This document shows positions 1 to 8,800 of a stretch of DNA of 10,864 nt, piece by piece (the first letter of the stretch is position 1; each line of letters begins with the position of its first letter). The notes beneath the pieces were generated by a model. That model was not told where the DNA came from, ran no database searches, and was given only the letters and a program-made list of their open reading frames with translations. Source of the DNA: Clostridia bacterium. Lineage in GTDB: Bacteria > Bacillota > Clostridia > TANB77 > CAG-508. Location: assembly GCA_022791735.1 (NCBI GenBank), contig JAAVZQ010000148.1:1-10864 (forward strand), given 5' to 3'. Made by a program: the position numbers and the translations under genes.

Positions 1-317
1 GTAGTATTTAATTTAGATAGTAACTACATCTTACCAGCTGAAGGATTACCAGTAACAGCAACATTAACAATAACAGGAAAACCAATCGACTTAAATGAAT
101 TAACATTAACTGATAAAACAGTAGTATACAACAAAGGTGCACAAGGATTAGATGTACCAGCTACATTACCAGAGGGAGTAACAAGCATAAGCTTTACATA
201 TACAGATGCAGAAGGAAATACAGTTACAGCCCCAACAAATGTAGGAGTATATACAGGAACAGTAGTATTTGACTTAGATAGTAACTACATCCTACCAGCT
301 GAAGGATTACCAATAAC
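1..317 (+). repeat. Direct repeat of a YDG-module end, 261 bp apart
   Basis: Bases 1-56 and 262-317 are near-identical, with about four differences, and encode V-V-F-[ND]-LDSNYILPAEGLP. They mark the ends of two consecutive YDG-like modules 87 codons apart. The array therefore continues upstream of the window and was not purely alternating there. The stretch around 148-185 also recurs almost exactly around 994-1031. Confidence 0.8.
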
Positions 318-3300
318 TAAACTATTAACAATTACAGCAAGAAAAGTAACAGTAACATTAACAAGTACAGCAAAAACATCAAGTGTATATGGTGATACAA
401 TAAGACCTTATGGAGAAATTGACTATACAGTATCAAACTTAGCAGAAGGAGATACAGTAGCAGATTTAGGAATAACATTAAAAGCATACAAAGAATATAC
501 AGATAAGGATAATAAGACAGAATTAGTAGCAGGAGATAGTGTAGGAACAGATTATCCAATAGTACTAGAAAGTACAAATACAAACTATGATATAACATTT
601 ACAGAAGCAACATACAGTATTACAGCAAGACCAGTAGTAGTAACATTAACAGAAAATGCAATTATATCAAGTGTATATGGAGATACACCACATGTATATG
701 TAGAAGAAGATTATGACGTAAGTGATTTAGCAGCAGGAGATACTAAGGCTATGTTAAACATAGACATAAAAGCATATGAAGTTTATAACGAAGATGATAC
801 TACACAAAATAAACTATTAGACAATAAATCAAATGTAGGAACAGGTTACAAATTAGTAGGAACATACAATAATGATAATTACACAGTAAGATTTGACCTT
901 CCAACATATAGCATAACAGCAAAAACAATAAACTTAGATGACTTTGAAATATTAGACAAGTTAAACGAAGTATATGATGGAACTGCAAAAACTTTAGATG
1001 TACCAGCTACATTGCCAGAAGGAGTAACAAGTGTAACATTTACATACACAGATAAGGATGGAAATACAGTAGTAGATAATAGTCCAATAGATGCAGGAGA
1101 ATATACAGCAAATGTAACAATTACTCCAAACAGTAATTATAAGTTACCAGAGCCAGAACCTACATACACAGGAACACTTACAATAGCTCCAAAGGCATTA
1201 ACAGTAACGTTAAATGATACAGCAAAAACAGAAAGCATATATGGAGAAGAGATTGCAAGCTATGTAAAAGATACTGATTTCACAGTAGAAGGAATTGTTT
1301 CAAGAGATGAAGCAAAAGACTTAGGAATAACAGTAAAAGCATATAACACATATACAGAAGCAAACAAAGTAGAGTTACAAGCAGGAGATAATGTAGGAAC
1401 ATATCCAATCAAAGCAGAAGTAGCAGACAGCAACTACACAGTAGTATTTGCAGATAAAACATACAGCGTAGTAGCAAAAGTAATAGACTTAAGTAACTTA
1501 GAAATAAGCAATACAACAAAGACATATACAGGAGAAAAACAATCAGTAACAATATCACTTAAAGATGCAGATTTAGGAATGCCAGAAGGATTAAGTGCAA
1601 ATGTTGTATATAGATATGAACAAGCTGGAACAGAAGTAGATCCAATAAATGTAGGAACATATACAGTATCAGCAATACTAAGTACAAAGAATGATAATTA
1701 TGCATTACCAGCAGATTATAGTATAACAGGAACACTTACAATAACACCAAAAGCATTAGAAATAACATTAAATGATACAGCAAAAACATCAAGCATATAT
1801 GGAGAAGAGATTGCAAGCTATGTAAAAGATACTGATTTTACAGTAGTTGGAATAGTTGAAAGAGATGAAGCAAAAGACTTAGGAATAACAGTAAAAGCAT
1901 ATAAAGAATATGTAGAAGCTACAGAGACAGAAGTAGCAAGTAAAATAGAGCTACAAGCAGGAGATAATGTAGGAACATATCCAATTAAAGCAGAAGTAGC
2001 AGACAGCAACTACACAGTAGTATTTGCAGATAAAACATACAGCATAGTAGCAAAAGTAATAGACTTAAGTAACTTAAGTATAAGCAACACAACAGAGACA
2101 TATACAGGAGAAAAACAAGAAGTACAAATATCACTTAAAGATGCAGATTTAGGAATGCCAGAAGGATTAAGTGCAAGTGTTGTATACAAATATACACAAG
2201 GCGGAACAGAAATAGATCCAATAGATGTAGGAGAATACACAGTATCAGCAACAGTAAGTGCAAAAAATAGTAACTATGTATTACCAGAAGATTATGAAAT
2301 AACAGGAACACTTACAATAATTCCAGCTACATTAAGAATAGCATTAGCAGATACAGCAGTAACAGAAAGCATTTATGGAGGAAAGATTGCAAGCTATGTA
2401 AAAGATACTGATTTTACAGTAGAAGGAATTGTCGCAAGAGACTTAAACAAAGACTTAGGAATAACAGTAAAAGCATATAAAGAATATGTAGAAGCAACAG
2501 AGACAGAAGTAGCAAGCAAAGTAGAATTACAAGCAGGAGATAAAGTAGGAACATACCCAATCAAAGCAGAAGTAGCAGACAGCAATTATGTAGTAGAATT
2601 TGCAGAAGTATTATATACAATTAGAACTAAACCAATGCCTATTCCTGAATTCAAAATAAGTGACTTAACAGTAGAAGATGGATATGTAGTATTACCAATT
2701 GTAAGTTTAGAATTTGATTTAGGGGCAGAAACAAGACTAACAAATCAATCAGAAGCTGTAAATGGTATAGAATATGAAATTGCACCTCAAATGGACAAAG
2801 GAGAGTTAGCAAATGTTGCAACAGTTTCAGAAGATGGAAAAATTACATTTGAAAACTCAGGAAAGACAAGAATATCAATTACTTACACAGGTGATGAGAA
2901 CCACAGTTCATCAAGAGCAGACTTTACAATAGAAGTAAAACCATATGAATTAACAGTAGCAGACTTCGGAATCGAAGAAACAGTAGTAGGTTCAGGAAAA
3001 ACAGAATTTACTTATACAGGAAAAAAACAAGAACCAACAGTAACATACTTTACAAACTTTGATGAAAGAACAGCAAATATATTAAAAGCAAAATTACCAG
3101 CAGGAACAATATCTTATGAAGAAGATATTAAAGGAGCAGTAGAACCAATAAATGCTGGAAGTTACACAGCATACATTAACTTTAATAGTACAGAGCTTGC
3201 AAATAACACATGGTTTACAGGAAACAGCAAAATAGAAGTTGGAAAATTCATAATAGCTCCAGCAGCACAATTTGAATTAGACAGTAGTAATGTAGCAAGA

Positions 3301-4506
3301 CCAGCAGATAAGACATCAGTATACAGTGATAATGCAGAACAAGGAATTGACTTATCAGATAGCAGCAAAACATATTTAAGCAATAACGATATAAATTATA
3401 ACATTACTTATGTAGATGAAGCTGGAAATACAGTAACAAGACCAACAGAGGTAGGAACATATTACGCAAAAGTAGAGTTCACATTTGATGAGACATCAGC
3501 AAATAATGGCAACTACTTATCAATTAAGCCTATGACAGGAATAAAACTAACTATAACACCAAAAGATATAACAGAAAATGAAGTAAGAGCAGAAATTAAG
3601 CTAGAACAAGACGTATTTGATTTCAATGCAGCAATGAACCAAGATTTCAATGTAAAACAAGATAGCTATTTATTAAAGAAAGACGCAAATAACAATGATA
3701 TACTTACAATAAAAGCTATTACAGGAGATCTATACGGACATAAGATAGGTGTTTATGATACTTATGTTGATGTAGAAACTGGAAAGAATTATACAATAAA
3801 TGGTAAGAGAACATACAGAATTGAATTACATCCAGAGATAATAGGAAAAATGTTACCACCTGAAATAAGCTATTTATTAAAAGACGAACATGGCAGCATG
3901 AGCGAACCAGTTATAGAAGACGGTTCAAGTATAGTTCTATCTGTACCAGCAGATGGAGTAGGAGCAGGAGCATTAGAGTTCTATGCAGAAAAAGGTAGAT
4001 TTACTATAACAGGTAGCGCAATAGGTACTAGAGTGCTAGGAGACTATGATAGCGATACAAAACAATCTACTGTATTAAGTGAACCAGGAACATATACTTT
4101 AAGAGCAGAATACCATGACGCAAAGAATAATTCTTATAGCTCACAAGTTACAGTTAAGATTGTAGGGGATTCGCCAATATTGAAGAAAATTTCAGGAACA
4201 CCAGATGGTGATGGATACTTGAGAAAGAAAGCTGTATATACCGTTGTAAACTCTGAAAACTTAGAAAGTATGACAGTAACAGTTAAGAAGATAAGCACAG
4301 GAGAAGTAGAAACATTCAATATGAATACTAACATATCAAATGAATATTTCACCTTTGCATTCAGCAATAAGAAACTAACAATTTTACAAGCAAGTGAAGA
4401 GTTAGAAATTACAATAAGTTGTATAGGTATAAAGACAGCAATAGACGGAAGTATAGGTAGAAAACCAGATACAGAATTAGTATTAAAATTAAAACCAGTA
4501 CAATAA
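1..4506 (+). CDS. Giant MBG/YDG-repeat surface protein, 5'-truncated by window edge
   Basis: The frame is open from base 1 to the TAA at 4504-4506, giving 1501 visible residues. The true start lies upstream. The ATG at 751 is internal, because the same repeats run through it. Two alternating module types fill the first ~877 residues. YDG-like modules (about 88-91 residues, with VYDGTAKTLDVPATLPEGV and a [DV]xGxYT motif) lie at 79-342, 925-1194, 1480-1752 and 2056-2328, with a partial one at 1-78. MBG-like modules (about 95-101 residues, with SIYG, DLGITVKAY and GTYPI motifs) lie at 343-630, 631-924, 1195-1479, 1753-2055 and 2329-2631. The rest (2632-4506) is divergent, beta-rich and Ig-like. 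Such modules are known from large secreted adhesins and act as stalks. The C-terminus (ending KLKPVQ) has no LPXTG motif and no hydrophobic segment, so any anchor or binding module must be N-terminal and out of view. Ligand and exact function are unknown. Confidence 0.88.
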   Translation, partial: VVFNLDSNYILPAEGLPVTATLTITGKPIDLNELTLTDKTVVYNKGAQGLDVPATLPEGVTSISFTYTDAEGNTVTAPTNVGVYTGTVVFDLDSNYILPAEGLPITKLLTITARKVTVTLTSTAKTSSVYGDTIRPYGEIDYTVSNLAEGDTVADLGITLKAYKEYTDKDNKTELVAGDSVGTDYPIVLESTNTNYDITFTEATYSITARPVVVTLTENAIISSVYGDTPHVYVEEDYDVSDLAAGDTKAMLNIDIKAYEVYNEDDTTQNKLLDNKSNVGTGYKLVGTYNNDNYTVRFDLPTYSITAKTINLDDFEILDKLNEVYDGTAKTLDVPATLPEGVTSVTFTYTDKDGNTVVDNSPIDAGEYTANVTITPNSNYKLPEPEPTYTGTLTIAPKALTVTLNDTAKTESIYGEEIASYVKDTDFTVEGIVSRDEAKDLGITVKAYNTYTEANKVELQAGDNVGTYPIKAEVADSNYTVVFADKTYSVVAKVIDLSNLEISNTTKTYTGEKQSVTISLKDADLGMPEGLSANVVYRYEQAGTEVDPINVGTYTVSAILSTKNDNYALPADYSITGTLTITPKALEITLNDTAKTSSIYGEEIASYVKDTDFTVVGIVERDEAKDLGITVKAYKEYVEATETEVASKIELQAGDNVGTYPIKAEVADSNYTVVFADKTYSIVAKVIDLSNLSISNTTETYTGEKQEVQISLKDADLGMPEGLSASVVYKYTQGGTEIDPIDVGEYTVSATVSAKNSNYVLPEDYEITGTLTIIPATLRIALADTAVTESIYGGKIASYVKDTDFTVEGIVARDLNKDLGITVKAYKEYVEATETEVASKVELQAGDKVGTYPIKAEVADSNYVVEFAEVLYTIRTKPMPIPEFKISDLTVEDGYVVLPIVSLEFDLGAETRLTNQSEAVNGIEYEIAPQMDKGELANVATVSEDGKITFENSGKTRISITYTGDENHSSSRADFTIEVKPYELTVADFGIEETVVGSGKTEFTYTGKKQEPTVTYFTNFDERTANILKAKLPAGTISYEEDIKGAVEPINAGSYTAYINFNSTELANNTWFTGNSKIEVGKFIIAPAAQFELDSSNVARPADKTSVYSDNAEQGIDLSDSSKTYLSNNDINYNITYVDEAGNTVTRPTEVGTYYAKVEFTFDETSANNGNYLSIKPMTGIKLTITPKDITENEVRAEIKLEQDVFDFNAAMNQDFNVKQDSYLLKKDANNNDILTIKAITGDLYGHKIGVYDTYVDVETGKNYTINGKRTYRIELHPEIIGKMLPPEISYLLKDEHGSMSEPVIEDGSSIVLSVPADGVGAGALEFYAEKGRFTITGSAIGTRVLGDYDSDTKQSTVLSEPGTYTLRAEYHDAKNNSYSSQVTVKIVGDSPILKKISGTPDGDGYLRKKAVYTVVNSENLESMTVTVKKISTGEVETFNMNTNISNEYFTFAFSNKKLTILQASEELEITISCIGIKTAIDGSIGRKPDTELVLKLKPVQ
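1480..2631 (+). repeat. Two tandem 576-bp (192-residue) YDG+MBG repeat units
   Basis: Unit 1 is 1480-2055 and unit 2 is 2056-2631. Each has a 91-residue YDG-like half starting VIDLSNL and a 101-residue MBG-like half containing IYG and KDLGITVKAYKEYVEATE. By eye the units are roughly 78% identical in protein and they align without gaps. The preceding MBG module (1195-1479) belongs to the same family but lacks six residues in its middle. Segment 1376-1500 matches 1952-2076 over 125 bases with two mismatches, so at least part of the array was duplicated or homogenised recently. Confidence 0.9.
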
Positions 4507-4523
4507 GTAGCATAAATTAATAC

Positions 4524-4570
4524 AAAAAGGAGAGATTTAATGGCAGAGATGTCAAAAATCTCTTCTTTTT
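4524..4570 (+). terminator. Rho-independent terminator after the MBG/YDG gene
   Basis: The left arm 4524-4538 pairs with the right arm 4556-4570 over 15 bp with a single G-T wobble. The 17-base loop holds a further GGCA/TGTC stem closed by a GAGA tetraloop. The right arm ends in TTCTTTTT. It begins 17 bases after the stop codon at 4506. It separates the upstream gene from the promoters of the cohesin-dockerin operon. Confidence 0.85.
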
Positions 4571-4643
4571 AACAAAAAACTACATTTTTTGATTACTAAA
4601 TTATTACAAAAGTATGACATTTGTGAATTTGCGAGGTTTTTAG

Positions 4644-4672
4644 TTGACAAAATATGTAAAAATCAATATAAT
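4644..4672 (+). promoter_or_regulatory. Distal sigma-A promoter (P1)
   Basis: TTGACA (4644-4649) and TATAAT (4667-4672) are separated by 17 bases. Both hexamers match the consensus exactly at the ideal spacing. Transcription would start near 4679, leaving a leader of about 125 bases before the cohesin gene. AT-richness raises the chance of a fortuitous -10 box, but a perfect -35 with perfect spacing is persuasive. Confidence 0.75.
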
Positions 4673-4748
4673 AAAATTGTATAGAACTAAAAATATGTCT
4701 AATTTATAGAATAATTTGAAAAAAATAACAAAAAGTACATACATTATG

Positions 4749-4777
4749 TTTACAAAGCCAAAGAAAAGTGGTATAAT
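4749..4777 (+). promoter_or_regulatory. Proximal sigma-A promoter (P2), extended -10
   Basis: TTTACA (4749-4754), a 17-base spacer and TATAAT (4772-4777). TGG directly precedes the -10, giving an extended -10 element. Transcription would start near 4784, about 20 bases before the first ATG and just upstream of GGAGGG. With P1 this gives tandem promoters for the cohesin-dockerin operon. Confidence 0.75.
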
Positions 4778-4786
4778 TATTATATC

Positions 4787-4802
4787 GGAGGGTACAAAGG
4801 AG
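4787..4802 (+). promoter_or_regulatory. Double Shine-Dalgarno of the cohesin gene
   Basis: There are two purine-rich sites, GGAGGG (4787-4792) and AAGGAG (4797-4802). The first is 12 bases from the ATG at 4805. The second is only two bases from that ATG but 11 bases from the in-frame ATG at 4814. Translation may therefore begin at either codon; the resulting proteins differ by three residues ahead of the signal peptide core. Confidence 0.65.
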
Positions 4803-4804
4803 AG

Positions 4805-5851
4805 ATGAAAAAAATGAATTTTATTAAAAAAGCAATGGCTATTTTATTAGTACTTTGTTTATCAATAGTAATTTTGTCAAGTAGCGTAAATGCTGCGTCA
4901 ACAACAATAAGAGCATCTGCAAGTAAAGTAAATAATGGAAAGACAGTTTCTGTAACTGTAAGTTTTGGAGAAAATGTCTCAGCTGCACAGTTTGCTCTAA
5001 ATTTCGATGAAAGTAAGTTTACATATGTGTCTTGCTCTCTAAATGATTCTTATTCAAAGGATAGTAAATATTTTGCATGGGTTAGTGGTTCAGGTACAGC
5101 TAGCCTTTCAAGTGTTACATTTACCTTTAAAGCAAAAGCATTAGGAAGTGGCACATTTAGTATAAGTGGATTAAAAACTTCAAATAGAAGTAATACAATA
5201 AGTAAGAGTAGCGTTTCAGTAACAGTACAAAAGGCGACTACAACAACAACAAAGCCACAAACAACACCTACACCTACTCCAACAGAGGATCCAAACCAAA
5301 ATCAAGTGCAAGAAGATATAAATAAATATGAATTATATGATGTTAAATCTAAGCTTTTAGAATTAACAGAAACAGATTATACAGAAAAATCTTGGGGAGA
5401 TTTACAAGATGCAATCACAAAGGCAGAAAATGCTATGACTAATGCCGAATATGATGAAGTAAAATCAATGCTTACAATAAACAATCTAGAAGTAGAAAAG
5501 TTTGAAAAAACAGAATTAAATTTTTTGCTAGTAGCTTTAATTGGAAAAGCAGAAAATAAATATACAGAAGAGAGCTGGAAAGAGTTGCAAGATGCAATAG
5601 ATCTTGCAAATAAAGCAGAACTTCAAAGCGAATATGATGAAATAAAAGATAAATTAACAATAGATACCTTGGTTGAAAAAGAAGGTGGATTTCAAGGTAT
5701 AGTAAATTTTTTCCAAGGGTTAGACGAACAGGAACGCATTTCCCTAGCCCTAGGTGTTTGCGTTGCTATCTTATTCATAATCATAATCATTTTATGGAGA
5801 CTTTATAGTAAAGAGAAAGATAGAATGAGATATGACGCAAGGAGACACTAA
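4805..5851 (+). CDS. Membrane-anchored cohesin-domain protein with FIVAR-like repeats
   Basis: 348 residues. Residues 1-30 form a signal peptide (KK-rich start, hydrophobic core 10-24, VNA cleavage before A31). Residues ~31-145 look like a cohesin domain: an extended beta pattern with the characteristic AAQFALNFDESKFTYVS strand pair and a Gly-rich FTFKAKALGSGTFSISG ending. A Thr/Pro linker (~146-167) follows. Two 61-residue helical repeats come next, sharing YTE[KE]SWxxLQDAI and EYDE[VI]K, and resemble FIVAR domains. Residues ~312-331 are a transmembrane helix followed by a short basic tail. Cohesins are extracellular receptors that bind dockerins. This one would face outward, held by its C-terminus, with the FIVAR-like part as a stalk. 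The next gene encodes a dockerin protein and starts 25 bases on, so the two are very likely co-transcribed from the tandem promoters. The start could be ATG 4814. Cohesin assignment is by pattern only. Confidence 0.8.
   Translation: MKKMNFIKKAMAILLVLCLSIVILSSSVNAASTTIRASASKVNNGKTVSVTVSFGENVSAAQFALNFDESKFTYVSCSLNDSYSKDSKYFAWVSGSGTASLSSVTFTFKAKALGSGTFSISGLKTSNRSNTISKSSVSVTVQKATTTTTKPQTTPTPTPTEDPNQNQVQEDINKYELYDVKSKLLELTETDYTEKSWGDLQDAITKAENAMTNAEYDEVKSMLTINNLEVEKFEKTELNFLLVALIGKAENKYTEESWKELQDAIDLANKAELQSEYDEIKDKLTIDTLVEKEGGFQGIVNFFQGLDEQERISLALGVCVAILFIIIIILWRLYSKEKDRMRYDARRH
5321..5683 (+). repeat. Two FIVAR-like repeats within the cohesin gene
   Basis: The codons for YTE[KE]SWxxLQDAI start at 5378 and 5561, an offset of 183 bases (61 residues). 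Each repeat continues through an Ala-rich helix to EYDE[VI]K and a short LTI segment. The pattern fits the FIVAR family of three-helix modules found in Gram-positive surface proteins. The boundaries given are approximate. Confidence 0.65.
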
Positions 5852-5864
5852 AATTTTAGAGGAC

Positions 5865-5873
5865 GGTGGTGAT
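5865..5873 (+). promoter_or_regulatory. Ribosome binding site deciding the dockerin gene start
   Basis: GGTGGTGAT (5865-5873) lies just upstream of ATG 5877 and resembles the end of the anti-SD complement (AGGAGGTGAT). The earlier in-frame ATG at 5832 has only a weak purine stretch before it and would add 15 polar residues ahead of the signal sequence, so 5877 is preferred. Confidence 0.7.
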
Positions 5874-5876
5874 AAA

Positions 5877-8800
5877 ATGTCAAAAGCGAAGAGATATAAA
5901 GAGCCTAAAACACTTAAAGCTATTTTAATATTATTAATTTTAATGCTAATAACTGCATGTGGAGCATTGTTTTTACAACCAGACGTGCAAATGAGAATTG
6001 CAAGTTTGGCTAAAAGTGATGTTAGAAAATATGATGCAGCAAGTGAATATGTAAAAGATACATTTACAAGGGATAATACTAAATATTTACCTATAAGAAT
6101 TAGCAAAAGAGGTCAAACTATATCAAAGGAAGATATCAAAAGAGATTTTGAGAGAGATGGAATTCCAGTTAAAAGTTTTTCACCTGATGTAGAACCTATA
6201 AGAAATGGGACTAAAGTTAGTACCGATAATGGTGAATATACAGTTATACTATATGGAGATGTAAACTGCGATGGAGAAGTAGACGTACTAGATGCACAAG
6301 ATATTATATGGCATATAGTTCGTAAAGGAGATTATACATTAACAGGAGTTAAAAGAACAGCTGCAAATGTAGATGATCCAAATGTAGATGAATTGGATGT
6401 TTATGATGCTTCCAGAATTGTAGCTTTTATATTAGGTAAAAGTGGATTAATAGATGTTTTGCCAATATCAGATATACAAAATGACCATGAAAAACCAGTA
6501 ATAACACTAGCAGAGGATGGAGAAGTAATAAAATTAAAGGTTTCAACTGAAGAAAAACCAAATAAATTTGATTTGTTTAGTGGAGTTACTGTAACTGATA
6601 ATGTAGATTATAATATAAAATCGAAAGTTCAAACATCAGGAAATTTCAACATTTATGAACCAGGAACATATACAATAAATTATAATGTAAAAGATAGTAA
6701 TGGAAATGAAGCAGATACAAAGACAAGAAAAATTGAAGTTGTAAATTATGTAACAGGAATAGATATAGAGAAAACACCTGCAAAAACAGAATTTGCAAAT
6801 GGAGAGAAAATTGATGCAAACAGTATGGCTGGTATGAAACTTATAGCTAAAATGGCATATACTGATTGGAGAATAAGAGAAATACCACTTGATAAAGTTA
6901 CATTCTCACCAGACATAGCGTATGTAGAAGGAAAAGAGCCTAAGGAACAAGAAATATCTATTATATATCATGATGATAATATAGATGAAGATATAATAGA
7001 GAAAATAAAAATTAAAGTAACACCTCATATGCCAAAATTTGAAGTAGATGGAGAATTTGAAAATTACATAGAAATTGGTGACAATAATTATCAAATACCA
7101 AATGTTAGAGCATACGAAGATGAAAACCCAGATGAAGAACTTGATGTTAAATACTATGTAACAATAAAAACTGGTGGTAATGTAGATGTAAAAGGACCTT
7201 TTGATAATCCAAGTGATGCAAGTCTTTGGATAAGAGGAGATTTTGGAACAGAGTATGTAATAGAGTATACTGCAACAAATAAATATGGATTAGAAAATAC
7301 TGTACCAGTTCCAGTTAGTGTAGTAGATACTATAAGCACTATATCAGTTGATAAAGACAAAACAAATTTAGTAACAACAGAATATATAGACGGTCAAAGC
7401 ATAAATCTAGATGGACTTGCATTTACTGCTATGATGAAATCTGGAGAAACAAAGACAATCTATTACAGAGATGAAAGAGAAAACTTTGTATTGAGTGAAG
7501 ATGTTGCTAAATATACAAATGGAACACAAAAAATTACACTTAAATATAAGAAATCTTATCCATTTAAAAATGGTGATAGAGAATATGATGTTAGTGATAA
7601 TGCAAATGTTGTTACACTAGATATAAAGAAGAAACTTGAAACAATTAATCAATCAGTAGTAAATGTAAATAATGGAGATGCAGAAGTAGCACCTTCACTA
7701 AATGGAAATATTTATGAAACAGTATTTGCAGCAAGACTTGAATCTCCTGCAAATGAAGAAGATATAACAGCAAATAATGTAAGAGTTCTAATTACTCCAA
7801 ATAGTGAGAACAACAATAATGCATTAAGAAAAGCTTGGTTAGTACAAGCACGTGATGCAGATGGTAATATTATAGAAGGTAAAATGGACTTGTATGTTGC
7901 TGTAACAGGAAATGGAAGCTACAAGATTAATGTTATACCATACACATTAGGAGAAGGACAGGAAGATACATATACTTTCCAATATGTAGCAAATAATCAC
8001 ATGGAGCCTAACCATGTAAGAATGACAGGATTTAAGAAAAGAGTAAACAATGCAGATGGTACATTTACAGATGTATCAACAGAAGCTACAATGGTAAAAA
8101 CTGGTGATACAATCTTTACAGATGTTATATATCAAAGAAAAGTAAAAAATACAGATTTAGGAATTACAAGTGAAACATTTGTAGATGTGTACCCACCAGA
8201 TAAAAGTGTAATGAGTGCAATGGTAAGAAAAGGTAGTCTAAATAGTGTACTAGAAGCAGGAAAAGATTATACTTATACATTTAGCGAACCAGATGAAAAT
8301 GAAGTTACAAGATTAGAGATTACTATAAATAAAGATTTGGACACAAGTAGCCAAGGAAATAGACCACAACAAATTACTGTTCAAATAGGAGTAAATAATG
8401 TACCATTACTTCAAAACGGTGCTAATAATACAGCGATAATCTATAATACATCAAAATATACATTATCAATAGGAAATAGTGGAAGTACTAAATCTAACCC
8501 AACATCTATTGGAATAAATGTAGATAGTTACAATAATTATAAAACTGACTTAAATAGCAATATAGCTGTATCAAAAGTAATGGATGGAGACGTTCAAAGT
8601 GATAAATATTATACAATACTTCCAATTAGTCTAAGAGACCAATATGGAGACGTTGAGATAACAGGTGAGATATTCCAAAATGAAGTTAGAACAGTTACAA
8701 CAGATGGTTCAGGAGTAGATAGTGCAGTAAATCTTGTAGATGTTATACCAGTAAGAAAAGTAGGAAATAACTATATTAAACAAGTTTACAATGCAGATAC

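Larger units (their letters stand above)
4507..4804 (+). other. Intergenic region (298 bp)
   Basis: It holds the terminator at 4524-4570, an AT-rich stretch, two tandem sigma-A promoters (4644-4672 and 4749-4777) and the ribosome binding sites of the next gene. I see no gene or tRNA here. The 5' leader from the distal promoter would be about 125 bases; I found no recognisable riboswitch in it. Confidence 0.7.

Noticed and set aside
1195..2631. Regular repeats as a CRISPR array
   Set aside because: The units are hundreds of bases long, in frame and protein-coding, with no short repeat/unique spacer alternation.
751..4506. ATG at 751 as the gene start
   Set aside because: The reading frame is open back to base 1 and the same YDG/MBG repeats run continuously through 751; no ribosome binding site precedes it.
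5832..5876. Upstream ATG 5832 as start of the dockerin gene, overlapping the cohesin gene
   Set aside because: It has a weak binding site, and would add 15 polar residues before the signal sequence; ATG 5877 has GGTGGTGAT at good spacing.
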